Assembly: GCA_024234055.1 (NCBI GenBank)
Contig: JACKOW010000021.1
Coordinates: 1 to 58,884, forward strand
Length of the DNA stretch: 58,884 bases
Direction: 5' to 3'
DNA from: Rhodanobacteraceae bacterium
GTDB taxonomy: Bacteria; Pseudomonadota; Gammaproteobacteria; Xanthomonadales; SZUA-5
The notes under the pieces are model-generated. The model was given only the letters and a program-made list of their open reading frames with translations, did no database searches and was not told where the DNA came from. Position numbers and translations under genes: made by a program. Below, piece after piece: positions 26,068 through 35,360 of the stretch; the stretch's first letter is position 1, and each line of letters starts with the position of its first letter.

Positions 26068-27717
26068 GTGCCAAATTCAGCCCAAACCCAGGATCTGCGC
26101 CCGGACTCGACCCTCAGCTGGGTCGCCGGCCCTCACGCGCCCGCCTTTGCGCCGGCCGACATCGCCGCCGCTCTGGCCCAGCCCCGGGTCACCGCGCACG
26201 TCATCCGCGATCCCGTCAGCGGTGCCATCGGCATCGGCCTGGCCGGAACTCCATCCCCCGTGCCCCGTGCCCCGTCCGCCGTGCCCCGTCTGGAGCTCCT
26301 CGGCAGTCTGCCGCCGCTCTATCCCGAGTGGCTGGGCGATCGCGGCTTTGCCGAGGTCCATCGCACCCGTTTTGCCTATGTGGGCGGCGCCATGGCCAAT
26401 GGCATTGCCAGCACGCGCATGGTGATCGAACTGGCGCGCCAGGGTTTCCTCGGCTTCTTCGGTGCCGCGGGATTGTCTCTGGCGCGCATCGAAGCGGCCA
26501 TCGAGGAGTTGCAGCGGGAGCTGGATCCGCAGCAGCTGCCCTGGGGCGTCAATCTGATCCACAGCCCGGCGGAGCCGGCGCACGAAGAGGCCGTGGCTGA
26601 ACTGCTGCTCAGGCGCGGCGTGCGCTGCGTCGAAGCCTCGGCCTATCTGCGTCTGACGCCAGCCGTGGTGCGTTATGCCTGCACTGGCTTGACTCGCGGT
26701 GCCGACGGCCAGGTGCGGCGCGCCCATCGCGTCATCGCCAAGGTCTCGCGCACCGAAGTCGCGCGCCAGTTTCTGAACCCGCCACCGGCGGCACTGCTGC
26801 AGAAACTGCTCGACCGTGGGCAGCTGACGGCGCAGGAGGCTGAACTCGCCGCCACCATTCCGCTGGTCGAGGATCTGACCGCCGAAGCTGATTCCGGCGG
26901 TCATACCGACAACCGGCCGATGGCCGTGCTGGTACCGGAACTGGCGGCGCTGCGTACGCACATCGCCGCCGAGCGCGGCTACACCCGGCCGATCCGCATC
27001 GGCGCCGCCGGTGGTTTGGGCACGCCCGCTGCGGTCGCTGCCGCCTTTGCGCTGGGCGCCGACTATGTCCAGACCGGTTCGGTCAACCAGAGCTGTGTGG
27101 AAGCGGGCCTCGGCGCCGCCGCTCGCGCGCAGCTGGCACAGGCCGAGATGGCCGATGTGACCATGGCCCCGGCCGCCGACATGTTCGAGATGGGCGTGGA
27201 TGTGCAGGTATTGCGACGCGGCACGCTGTTCGCGCCGCGCGCCCGCAAGCTCTACGAGTTGTACAAGAGCTATCCCGCACTGGACGCGATTCCGACCACG
27301 GAGCGCGAGAAGGTCGAGAGCACGATACTGCGGGCCAGCTTCGACGAGGCCTGGGCCAGCACCCGCAGCTTCTGGCTGGGCCGCGACCCCAAACAGGTCG
27401 AACGCGCCGAACGCGATCCCAAGCATCAGATGGCGCTGGTGTTCCGCAGCTATCTGGGCCTCGCCAGCCGCTGGGCCATCGACGGCCTGGCCGGGCGCGA
27501 ATCCGACTATCAGATCTGGTGCGGTCCGGCGATGGGCGCCTTCAACAGCTGGGTACGCGGCAGTTTTCTGGAAGACCCGGAAGCGCGCACCGTGGTTCAG
27601 GTGGCGCGCAATCTGCTCGAAGGCGCTGCAGTGATCAGCCGCGCCCAGCAGCTGCGCAGTTTCGGCGCGCCGGTGCCGGCCAGCGCCTTTGACTTCCGGC
27701 CACGGCCGCTGGCGTGA
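26068..27717 (+). CDS. pfaD: PfaD-type enoyl reductase of the PUFA synthase
   Basis: A ~549-aa flavin-dependent enoyl reductase of the PfaD family (TIM barrel related to nitronate monooxygenase), acting in trans on enoyl-ACP intermediates of the megasynthase. Diagnostic stretches are YVGGAMANGIASTRMVIELARQGFLGFFGAAGL, QLPWGVNLIHSP and RIGAAGGLGTPAAVAAAFALGADYVQTGSVNQSCVEAGLG. The C-terminus has SDYQIWCGPAMGAFNSWVRGSFL. I start at GTG 26068 (MPNSAQTQ), because an earlier GTG would overlap tetR. No strong ribosome site is visible. Residues ~65-74 (PVPRAPSAVPR) are translated heptamer repeat, an in-frame insertion between N-terminal segments. It precedes pfaA by 490 bp. Confidence 0.92.
   Translation: MPNSAQTQDLRPDSTLSWVAGPHAPAFAPADIAAALAQPRVTAHVIRDPVSGAIGIGLAGTPSPVPRAPSAVPRLELLGSLPPLYPEWLGDRGFAEVHRTRFAYVGGAMANGIASTRMVIELARQGFLGFFGAAGLSLARIEAAIEELQRELDPQQLPWGVNLIHSPAEPAHEEAVAELLLRRGVRCVEASAYLRLTPAVVRYACTGLTRGADGQVRRAHRVIAKVSRTEVARQFLNPPPAALLQKLLDRGQLTAQEAELAATIPLVEDLTAEADSGGHTDNRPMAVLVPELAALRTHIAAERGYTRPIRIGAAGGLGTPAAVAAAFALGADYVQTGSVNQSCVEAGLGAAARAQLAQAEMADVTMAPAADMFEMGVDVQVLRRGTLFAPRARKLYELYKSYPALDAIPTTEREKVESTILRASFDEAWASTRSFWLGRDPKQVERAERDPKHQMALVFRSYLGLASRWAIDGLAGRESDYQIWCGPAMGAFNSWVRGSFLEDPEARTVVQVARNLLEGAAVISRAQQLRSFGAPVPASAFDFRPRPLA
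26260..26287 (+). repeat. Heptamer array inside pfaD
   Basis: GTGCCCC GTGCCCC GTCCGCC GTGCCCC, four units in tandem. It is the reverse complement of the GGGGCAC unit of the arrays at 3834 and 6457. It is translated in frame. Confidence 0.85.
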
Positions 27718-27795
27718 GCTCCGCGCTTGCCACCGTCGGTGCCCTTGCCCGCATGGCGCGCGATGTGAGGTCGGGTGGCGTGGGCAGAGCTATTG

Positions 27796-28115
27796 GTCCG
27801 CGAAGGACGCGAAGGACGCAAAGAAAAGCGAAAGAGTCCAGATCATCAGTCCCTATCCAGCAAACTCTGCTCGGCGTCATCTTGACCCCGGACTTGATTC
27901 GGGGGAAGCCATCCGGCGAACTGCGACACGACCAAGAAGGGACGCGCGCCGGCGCGGCCGCTCTTGACCGGCCTGCACAGCAGAGCGGCGTCGCAGCGCG
28001 GCGCCCTCCAAGGGAGCCACGTGACACCCTCGGCCTACGCTGCCCGGCGCCGGTCCCTGTCGGCCTGATCAAGAATTCTTCGCTCTTCTTGGCGTCCTTT
28101 GCGTCCTTTGCGGAC
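27796..28115. repeat. Composite inverted repeat in the pfaD-pfaA spacer
   Basis: The 490-bp spacer 27718-28207 holds no gene. Arms of nonamers GCGAAGGAC GCGAAGGAC (from 27800) face GTCCTTTGC GTCCTTTGC (28093-28111). Between them is a palindromic element (27940-28012), the reverse complement of the one after pfaA and after pfaC. A further element arm ending CCCAACGTGACCTAC lies at 28151-28185, shared with the pfaC linkers. Confidence 0.8.
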
Positions 28116-28207
28116 CCAGACGCTCTTGTCCGAGTGCAGCGCGCCACCGAGTCACCCAGGTCGCTGCGCGCCCAACGTGACCTACCTTTTGCACCAGCGA
28201 GATCGTC

Positions 28208-31200
28208 ATGACCATCGTCCAGCGTTCCCCGATCGCCATAGTCGGCGTCAGCGCCCTGTTTCCCGGTTCCACAGACGCCACCGGATTCTGGCGCGACATC
28301 CTGGCCGGCCGCGATCTGCTCAGCGATGTGCCCGAGTCACACTGGCGTATTGCCGACTACTACGACCCGGACCCGAAGGCGCCGGACAAGACCTATGCGC
28401 GTCGCGGCGGCTTCCTGGACCTGGTCGATTTCGACGCATTGGCCTGGGGCTTGCCGCCCTCGACACTGCCGGCCACCGACACCTCGCAACTGCTGGCGCT
28501 GATTGTCGCCCAGGCGGTGCTGCAGGACGCGGCCGGCGAAGCTTTCGAGCACATGGACCGCTCGCGCATCTCGGTGATCCTGGGCGTGACCTCGGCGCAG
28601 GAACTGCTGTTTTCGATGGTGTCGCGACTGCAGCGCCCGGTCTGGGCGCAGGCGCTTCGCGATTCCGGTCTGGACGAGGCGCTGATCGAGACCGCCTGCG
28701 CCCGCATCGCCGCCAGCTATGTGCCGTGGCAGGAAGCCAGCTTCCCAGGTCTGCTCGGCAATGTCGTCGCCGGACGTATCGCCAATCGATTGAATCTGGG
28801 CGGTACCAACTGCGTCACCGATGCCGCCTGTGCCTCGTCCTTGAGCGCCCTGTCGATGGCGGTCAGCGAGTTGCAGCTCGGGACCAGTGATCTGGCCATT
28901 GCCGGCGGTGTCGACACACTCAACGACATCTTCATGTACCTGTGCTTTTCGAAGACGCCGGCGCTGTCACCCAGCGGCGACTGCCGGCCCTTCAGCGCCT
29001 CGGCAGACGGCACCATGCTTGGGGAAGGCCTGGGTATGGTCGCGCTGAAACGGCTGGCCGATGCCGAGCGCGACGGCGACCGCATCTATGCCGTGCTGCG
29101 CGGGCTGGGAACGGCCAGCGACGGCCGCTCCAAGAGCGTCTACGCGCCGGTCTCGGCCGGCCAGGCGCAGGCCTTGCGGCGCGCCTACGAACAGGCCGGC
29201 TACGGACCGGACACCGTGGAACTGGTCGAGGCCCACGGCACCGGCACCAAGGCTGGCGATGTCGCCGAGTTCGAAGGCCTGCGCCTGTGCTTCGCGCCCG
29301 AGGGTGACGAGCAGCAACCCTGGTGCGCACTGGGTTCGGTGAAGAGCCAAATCGGCCACACCAAGGCCGCAGCGGGCGCCGCCGGACTGTTCAAGGCGGT
29401 CATGGCGCTGCATCACAAGGTCCTGCCACCCACCATCAAGGTGGATGCGCCGAACCCCAAACTGGACATCGAGCGCAGTCCCTTCTATCTCAACACCCGC
29501 AGCCGGCCGTGGATCCGCGGCAGCGCCCATCCGCGCCGGGCTTCGGTCAGTGCCTTCGGCTTTGGCGGATCGAATTTCCACGCCACGCTGGAGGAGTATC
29601 GCGGCGACTCGCCGGCCTTGCGCCTGCCGGTGCAGCCTTTCGAACTGGTGCTGATCGCGGCCGATTCGATCGCCGAGTTGGAGCAGAAAGCCGAGGCCTT
29701 GCGACACAGCAGCGCACCCCTGGCGCAGATTGCGGCGGACAGCCGAGATGGCTGGCGCACGCAGGCGCAGCATCGGCTGGCGCTGGTCGCCAGCAGCAAC
29801 GCCCAGTTGCACGCCAGGCTGGATGCCGCGCTCAAACAGATGGCGGCGAGGCCGGAACAGGCATTCGCACTGGCCGACGGCAGCAGCTACGGATTCGGCC
29901 CTGTGGCCGGAAGCACCGCCTTCCTGTTCCCCGGTCAGGGCAGCCAGTACCTGAACATGGGTGATGCCGTGGCCATGCAGTTCAGCGCGGCACGCGCGGT
30001 CTGGGATCGCAGCGCCGATCTGCCGCTGGACCCACAGACGGCACTGCACCAGATCGTGTTCCCGCAGCCGGCCTTCGACGGCGAAACCGAAGCGGCGCAG
30101 CTGTCGCGACTGACCGCGACCGAATGGACCCAGCCGGCGCTGGCCGCGCATTCCGCAGCGCTGCTGGCCTGCCTGCGTGAACTCGGTGTCGAAGCCGACG
30201 CCCACGGCGGACACAGCTTCGGCGAGTTGATGGCCCTGCATGCGGCCGGGGTCTTCGAACTGGAGACCGCCCTCGGACTGGCGCGCGCCCGCGGCCTGGC
30301 CATGCGCGATGCCGCGGGCGAGCCCGGCGCCATGCTGGCGTTGACCGAAACGCTGGAACGGGTGCGGGCGCTGCTGACCGAGCACGCACCCGAGCTGGTC
30401 ATCGCCAATCACAACGGACCGAAGCAGGTGGTGGTCTCCGGACCTCTGGCGGCGGTGGACAAGCTGCAGGCGGCGCTGGAGCAACAGGGCAAGCCCGGCC
30501 GGCGCCTGCCGGTGGCCAGCGCCTTCCATTCGACGCTGGTGGCCGACGCCAGTCATGCCTTTGCTGAAGCGCTGGCCGGCGTCGACCTGAGCGCCGCGAG
30601 CGTACCGGTTTACGGCAACACCCACGCCGCCGAATACCCGAGCGAGGCCGCAGCGATTCGTGCGCAGCTGGCGGCGCAGCTGGCGCAGCCGGTGCGCTTC
30701 GTCGACATGATCGAAGCCATGTACGCCAGGGGCATCCGCCAGTTCGTCGAAGTCGGCCCCGGCGCCGTGCTCACTAGTCTGGTCGGAGCCATACTCGGCG
30801 AGCGCCCACACCGCGCCATCGCCCTCGACCGCAAGGGCAAGGATGGGGTCGAGTCCCTGTTGATCGGCCTGGCCCAACTGGCCGCCGCCGGCGTACCCAT
30901 GCGGCCGCAAGTCCTCTACGCCGACACCCGCCTGCCGCCGGCCCCGGCCGTACGTCCCAAACACGCGATTGCCATCAATGGCAGCAATCTGGGCAAGCCC
31001 TTTGGAGCGGGTGCGGGTGATCACGGTGTTCAAGCAATTGCCACGGTCAGTGCCGGCAAGCGCGAAACAAGCCCTGACACAGCTCTTCGCCCTGATCAGG
31101 CACGGACGTCCGCTCCTGCTGCTGTTGCGACACCCGCCTCTCCACCAGCACCCGCTACACCGCCGTCGGCTTCACCACCCTTGCCGACACCGGCTACATC

Positions 31201-34200
31201 GCTGACGCCCGCTCCAACCCCCAACAGGATCTCCACCATGTCCGCCGAATCCAGCATCTCACCCGACTGGCTGAGTGCGTTCCAGCAGATGCAGCAGCAC
31301 ACCGCCGAAGCCCACGCCAGCTTCCAGCGGGCCATGGCCGAGAGCCACAGCGCCTATCTGCGACTGGCCGAGACGGCGATGGCGGGATTGGCGGCGGCGG
31401 GGGGAGACGCGGGGGCAGGGGATCAGGGCTATCGACACGCCGCGATCGCGTCCGTTGATGCGTTGAGCAGTAGCGCGGCTCCGGCGCGCGCCGCATCGGA
31501 CTTCGCCGTGAGCACGATCGCGCCGGCGGCCGCGGCTCTGGGCGTCGCGCAAAGCGCCGGGCGCCTCGCGGAACCGGCTTTGGTCGAGCACACGCGTCAT
31601 CGCCGCGAGGACTCGGCCTACGCTGGTGGGACCGAGGCTTCAGCCGCCACTGATAGCGTCGATCGGGCTTTCGATCTCGCCGGCCTGCTCCTCGCCATCG
31701 TCGCCGACAAGACCGGCTACCCGGTCGACATGCTCAATCTGGACATGGATCTGGAGGGCGATCTGGGCATCGATTCGATCAAGCGGGTCGAGATCCTGGC
31801 CGCCGTCGATGAGCGCGCGCCGCAGCTGCCGAAGGTGGATAGGGCCCAGCTCGGGGCGATGGCGACGCTGGCGCAGATCGTCGCCGCTTTGGAGAGTAGC
31901 GCGGCTCCGGCGCGCGCAGCATCGGACTTCGCCGTGAGCACGATCGCGCCGGCGGCCGCGGCTTTGGGTGTCGCGCACAGCGCCGGGCGCCTCGCGGAAC
32001 CAGCTTCCGGCAAGAACACACCGGATCGCCGCGAGGACCCGGCCTACGCTGGTGGGGCCGAGGCCTCAGCCGCCGCCGAAAGCGCCGCTCCGGCTTTCGA
32101 TCTCGCCGGCCTCCTCCTCGCCATCGTCGCCGACAAGACCGGCTACCCGGTCGACATGCTCAATCTGGACATGGATCTGGAGGGCGATCTGGGCATCGAT
32201 TCGATCAAGCGGGTCGAGATTCTGGCCGCGGTCGACGAGCGCGCGCCGCAGCTGCCCAAGGTGGATAGGGCCCAGCTCGGGGCGATGGCGACGCTGGCGC
32301 AGATCGTCGCCGCTTTGGAGAGTAGCGCGGCTCCGGCGCGCGCAGCATCGGACTTCGCCGTGAGCACGATCGCGCCGGCGGCCGCGGCTTTGGGTGTCGC
32401 GCACAGCGCCGGGCGCCTCGCGGAACCAGCTTCCGGCAAGAACACACCGGATCGCCGCGAGGACCCGGCCCACGCTGGTGGGGCCGAGGCCTCAGCCGCC
32501 GCCGAAAGCGCCGCTCCGGCTTTCGATCTCGCCGGCCTCCTCCTCGCCATCGTCGCCGACAAAACCGGCTACCCGGTCGACATGCTCAATCTGGACATGG
32601 ATCTGGAGGGCGATCTGGGCATCGATTCGATCAAGCGGGTCGAGATCCTGGCCGCCGTCGACGAGCGCGCGCCGCAGCTGCCGAAGGTGGATAGGGCCCA
32701 GCTCGGGGCGATGGCGACGCTACGGCAGATTGTCACAGCGCTGGAAGGTAGCGCGGCTCCGGCGCGCGCAGTGCCGGCGCAGGCAACGAGCAAGATCGCG
32801 CCGGCGGCCGCGGCTCTGGGTGTCGCGCACAGCGCCGGGCGCCTCGCGGAACCGGCTTTGGTCGAGAACACGCCTGCTCGCCGCGAGGACCCGGCCTACA
32901 GGAACCCGGCCCTCGCCCGCTACGAACTCCACCGCGTCCCGGCACCGGCATGCGGCCTGGGGATGCCTGGCCTGTACGGCGCTGCGCCCTTGTCGGTGAT
33001 CGGTCACGGCGAGCTCGGGCCTTTGCTGGTGGCGGAGCTGCAGGCACGGGGTGTGGCGGCGCGGGTCGACAGCACGCTGCCACCGCAGGCACGCACCTGC
33101 ATCTATCTCGGTGCACTGCGCGCCGTGGATACGCCAGAAGCCGCCATCGCGGTGAATCACGAGGCCTTTGCCCTGGCGCGTCAGCTGGCGCCGACCTTGC
33201 AGTCGCAGCCCGGTGTATTCGTGGCCATCCATCCCGATCTGGACGCCATCGGCGCTGACAGCGATGCTGCCTGGGGCGCCGGTGTGCCGGCGCTGATCAA
33301 GTCCTGCGCGCTGGAATGGCCGCAGGCGGCGTGCAAGTCCATAGCCGTAGACCCGAGCACGGCGCTGCCGCAACTGGCGCGGTGGATCGCCGACGAAATC
33401 CTCGGCGGCGGGGGCGAGATCGAAGTGGCGCTGGCAGCCGACGGCGCACGCTGCAGCTGGATCAGTGTGCCGCGCCCGGCGCAGCCCGACTCGCCGGTCA
33501 TTGCCGCTGGCGATGTGGTCGTCGTCAGCGGCGGTGCTCGCGGCGTGACCGCGCCCTGTCTGATCGAGTGGGCTCGTCGCGCCTCGCCACGGCTGGTCCT
33601 GCTCGGGCGCAGCGCGCTGAGTCCTGAGCCTGAGTTCTGCGCAGGCGTACACGGCGAAAGCGAACTCCAGCAAGCCTTGCTGCAGGCGGCGCAGGCCGCC
33701 GGCGAGCGTCTGACCCCAGCCGAGCTGCAGGCGCGCCTGCGCCAGGTGCTGAGCACGCGCGAGATTCAAGCCACGCTGGCCGAACTGGCCGCCATCGGCT
33801 GCGAGGCACACTATCTGCAGGCCTCAGTCGAGAATGCCGCTGAAGTCGACGCCGCACTGCGCCAGGTGCGCAGCGAAATCGGCCCGATCCGTGGCCTCGT
33901 CCATGCCGCTGGCCTGATCGCCGACAGGCGCATCGCCGACAAGACCGATGCCCAGTTTCAGCGTGTGTTCGCCGCCAAGGTCGAGGGCCTTCGGCATCTG
34001 CTGGCCGCCACCCGCGGTGACGAACTCAAGCTGCTGGCGGCCTTCTCCTCGGTGTCGGCGCGTTGCGGCAATACCGGGCAGGCCGATTACGCCATGGCCA
34101 ATGAGGTGCTGGCCAAGGTGCTCGCGGCTGAGCAGCGACGCCGCCCGGAACTGCGGGTCAAGTCACTGGGTTGGGGCCCATGGCAGGGTGGCATGGTCAA

Positions 34201-35137
34201 CCCGACGCTGGCGACACGTTTTGCCGAACTCGGCGTGCCGATGATTCCGCTGGACCAGGGCGCACGCATGTTCGCCGACGAGATGGCCGATGCCGGCGCG
34301 TTGGAACTGGTATTGGGTGGCGAACCGCGGCCGCAGGCTTTGCTGGTCGACGGCGCCCAGTCACGCGTGGAGGCGCTGGAACTGCGCATCGATCAGGACA
34401 GCCATGGCTGGCTGGAGGGACACCAGGTCGCTGGGCTGCCGGTGGTGCCGCTGGCGCTGGTGGCCGAGTGGATGGCCCGCGCCGTGCGTGGCTGGCGTCC
34501 CGGCCTGCGATTGCGCGCCTTGCATGAGCTGAAGGTGCTCAAGGGCATTCGCCTGAGTGGCTTCCGCAACGGCGGCGACCGTTTGCGCATCGAAGGCCGG
34601 AGTCGCGCTGGTGATACGCAGCTGGACCTGCGCATCCTCGGCCACAACGGCGCGTTCCATTACAGCGCCCGCGCCGAATTTGGCCCGCCCGAGATCAGCG
34701 CGGAGGCTCGCCCGACGATGCAGCTGGAAGCCTGGAACGGTACGCCGATGTACCAGGATCTGCTGTTCCATCGCGGCCCCTTCGAATTGATCGAAAGCCT
34801 GACCGGCATCTCCGACGAAGGCGTCGCCGCGCGATTGCGAGGCGTGGCCGCAGCGGCCTGGCCCGAGCAGGACTGGCACTTCGATGTCGCCGCGCTGGAC
34901 GGCGGTCTGCAACTGGCGGTGCTCTATGGCCAGCGCATGCTCGGTGGCCCCAATCTGCCGACCAGCGTTGCCGAGATGCGACACCTGGCGACGCCAGTGC
35001 CCGGTCCGATCACCGCAGCCGCCTATGCCCGCCGTGTCGGTCAGGGCATGACCACCACCGACATCGTCTACACCGACGCCAGCGGCCGCGCCGTGGCTGA
35101 AATGCTGGGCGTGCAGAACCACGCGATTGCGCCGTGA
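28208..35137 (+). CDS. pfaA: PfaA-type polyunsaturated fatty acid synthase subunit (KS-AT-ACPx3-KR-DH)
   Basis: A 2,309-aa iterative polyketide/fatty-acid synthase. Domains: ketosynthase (residues ~1-440; Cys208 in DAACASS, His343 in EAHGTGT, His384 in GHTKAA); acyltransferase (~565-880; PGQGSQY and GHSFG with Ser670); three tandem acyl carrier proteins with phosphopantetheine serines at 1190, 1332 and 1474 (LGIDSIKR each); ketoreductase (~1765-2000; SGGARGVT, SSVSARCGNTGQADYAMAN with Tyr1961); C-terminal dehydratase-like hot-dog region (~2055-2309; LEGHQVAGLPVVP). This is the PfaA/Pfa2 order. An Ala/Pro/Thr-rich linker sits before the ACPs. The ATG lacks a strong ribosome site. The number of ACPs (three) is low for a marine PfaA, where five or more is usual. 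Confidence 0.93.
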   Translation: MTIVQRSPIAIVGVSALFPGSTDATGFWRDILAGRDLLSDVPESHWRIADYYDPDPKAPDKTYARRGGFLDLVDFDALAWGLPPSTLPATDTSQLLALIVAQAVLQDAAGEAFEHMDRSRISVILGVTSAQELLFSMVSRLQRPVWAQALRDSGLDEALIETACARIAASYVPWQEASFPGLLGNVVAGRIANRLNLGGTNCVTDAACASSLSALSMAVSELQLGTSDLAIAGGVDTLNDIFMYLCFSKTPALSPSGDCRPFSASADGTMLGEGLGMVALKRLADAERDGDRIYAVLRGLGTASDGRSKSVYAPVSAGQAQALRRAYEQAGYGPDTVELVEAHGTGTKAGDVAEFEGLRLCFAPEGDEQQPWCALGSVKSQIGHTKAAAGAAGLFKAVMALHHKVLPPTIKVDAPNPKLDIERSPFYLNTRSRPWIRGSAHPRRASVSAFGFGGSNFHATLEEYRGDSPALRLPVQPFELVLIAADSIAELEQKAEALRHSSAPLAQIAADSRDGWRTQAQHRLALVASSNAQLHARLDAALKQMAARPEQAFALADGSSYGFGPVAGSTAFLFPGQGSQYLNMGDAVAMQFSAARAVWDRSADLPLDPQTALHQIVFPQPAFDGETEAAQLSRLTATEWTQPALAAHSAALLACLRELGVEADAHGGHSFGELMALHAAGVFELETALGLARARGLAMRDAAGEPGAMLALTETLERVRALLTEHAPELVIANHNGPKQVVVSGPLAAVDKLQAALEQQGKPGRRLPVASAFHSTLVADASHAFAEALAGVDLSAASVPVYGNTHAAEYPSEAAAIRAQLAAQLAQPVRFVDMIEAMYARGIRQFVEVGPGAVLTSLVGAILGERPHRAIALDRKGKDGVESLLIGLAQLAAAGVPMRPQVLYADTRLPPAPAVRPKHAIAINGSNLGKPFGAGAGDHGVQAIATVSAGKRETSPDTALRPDQARTSAPAAVATPASPPAPATPPSASPPLPTPATSLTPAPTPNRISTMSAESSISPDWLSAFQQMQQHTAEAHASFQRAMAESHSAYLRLAETAMAGLAAAGGDAGAGDQGYRHAAIASVDALSSSAAPARAASDFAVSTIAPAAAALGVAQSAGRLAEPALVEHTRHRREDSAYAGGTEASAATDSVDRAFDLAGLLLAIVADKTGYPVDMLNLDMDLEGDLGIDSIKRVEILAAVDERAPQLPKVDRAQLGAMATLAQIVAALESSAAPARAASDFAVSTIAPAAAALGVAHSAGRLAEPASGKNTPDRREDPAYAGGAEASAAAESAAPAFDLAGLLLAIVADKTGYPVDMLNLDMDLEGDLGIDSIKRVEILAAVDERAPQLPKVDRAQLGAMATLAQIVAALESSAAPARAASDFAVSTIAPAAAALGVAHSAGRLAEPASGKNTPDRREDPAHAGGAEASAAAESAAPAFDLAGLLLAIVADKTGYPVDMLNLDMDLEGDLGIDSIKRVEILAAVDERAPQLPKVDRAQLGAMATLRQIVTALEGSAAPARAVPAQATSKIAPAAAALGVAHSAGRLAEPALVENTPARREDPAYRNPALARYELHRVPAPACGLGMPGLYGAAPLSVIGHGELGPLLVAELQARGVAARVDSTLPPQARTCIYLGALRAVDTPEAAIAVNHEAFALARQLAPTLQSQPGVFVAIHPDLDAIGADSDAAWGAGVPALIKSCALEWPQAACKSIAVDPSTALPQLARWIADEILGGGGEIEVALAADGARCSWISVPRPAQPDSPVIAAGDVVVVSGGARGVTAPCLIEWARRASPRLVLLGRSALSPEPEFCAGVHGESELQQALLQAAQAAGERLTPAELQARLRQVLSTREIQATLAELAAIGCEAHYLQASVENAAEVDAALRQVRSEIGPIRGLVHAAGLIADRRIADKTDAQFQRVFAAKVEGLRHLLAATRGDELKLLAAFSSVSARCGNTGQADYAMANEVLAKVLAAEQRRRPELRVKSLGWGPWQGGMVNPTLATRFAELGVPMIPLDQGARMFADEMADAGALELVLGGEPRPQALLVDGAQSRVEALELRIDQDSHGWLEGHQVAGLPVVPLALVAEWMARAVRGWRPGLRLRALHELKVLKGIRLSGFRNGGDRLRIEGRSRAGDTQLDLRILGHNGAFHYSARAEFGPPEISAEARPTMQLEAWNGTPMYQDLLFHRGPFELIESLTGISDEGVAARLRGVAAAAWPEQDWHFDVAALDGGLQLAVLYGQRMLGGPNLPTSVAEMRHLATPVPGPITAAAYARRVGQGMTTTDIVYTDASGRAVAEMLGVQNHAIAP
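31468..32745 (+). repeat. Three tandem 426-bp ACP-plus-linker repeats
   Basis: The unit (142 codons) covers a variable Ala/Pro linker (starting AGCGCGGCTCCGGCGCGCGC) and one ACP. The spacing between the three phosphopantetheine serine codons (31775, 32201, 32627) is exactly 426 bp. Copies two and three look nearly identical at DNA level. A partial fourth linker follows to about 32880. All copies stay in frame. Confidence 0.95.
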
Positions 35138-35161
35138 GGGCGGTTGCGGAACTGAGCCCAT

Positions 35162-35246
35162 GGAGGGCGCCGCGCCGCGGCGCCGCTTTGCCTGGCCTGA
35201 AGATCAAGAGCGGCCGCGCAGGCGCGCGGCCCTCCTCAAGGCTCGC
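35162..35246. repeat. Palindromic GC-rich element between pfaA and pfaC
   Basis: GGAGGGCGCCGCGCCGCGGC ... GCGGCCGCGCAGGCGCGCGG CCCTCCTCAAGGC. Closely related copies are at 41849-41940 and, inverted, at 27940-28012. So each pfaA and pfaC boundary carries one. Confidence 0.8.
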
Positions 35247-35254
35247 ATCCCGGC

Positions 35255-35352
35255 GTCATTGCGAGGAGCGCAGCGACGAAGCAATCCAGGGACCGGCGAG
35301 CCCGCTTCCCGGTGTGCCCCGGATCACGACCGGGGTCGCAATGACACCCGAG
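35255..35352. repeat. Inverted repeat of the GTCATTGCGAGGAGCG type
   Basis: GTCATTGCGAGGAGCG (35258 onward, with GAAGCAATCC) faces GTCGCAATGACACC (35335-35348). It resembles a widespread dispersed repeat of proteobacterial intergenic DNA, and ends just before the pfaC start. Confidence 0.65.
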
Positions 35353-35360
35353 TTGTTCCC

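Noticed and set aside
28967..31033. Long minus-strand reading frame opposite pfaA (688 codons)
   Set aside because: High-GC DNA gives long antisense frames opposite real genes; this one has no signal, motif or ribosome site, and lies fully within the pfaA coding strand.
35127..35360. Longer pfaC start overlapping pfaA
   Set aside because: The extra 78 codons translate two repeat elements; MTPIAIVGRGC is the normal KS start.
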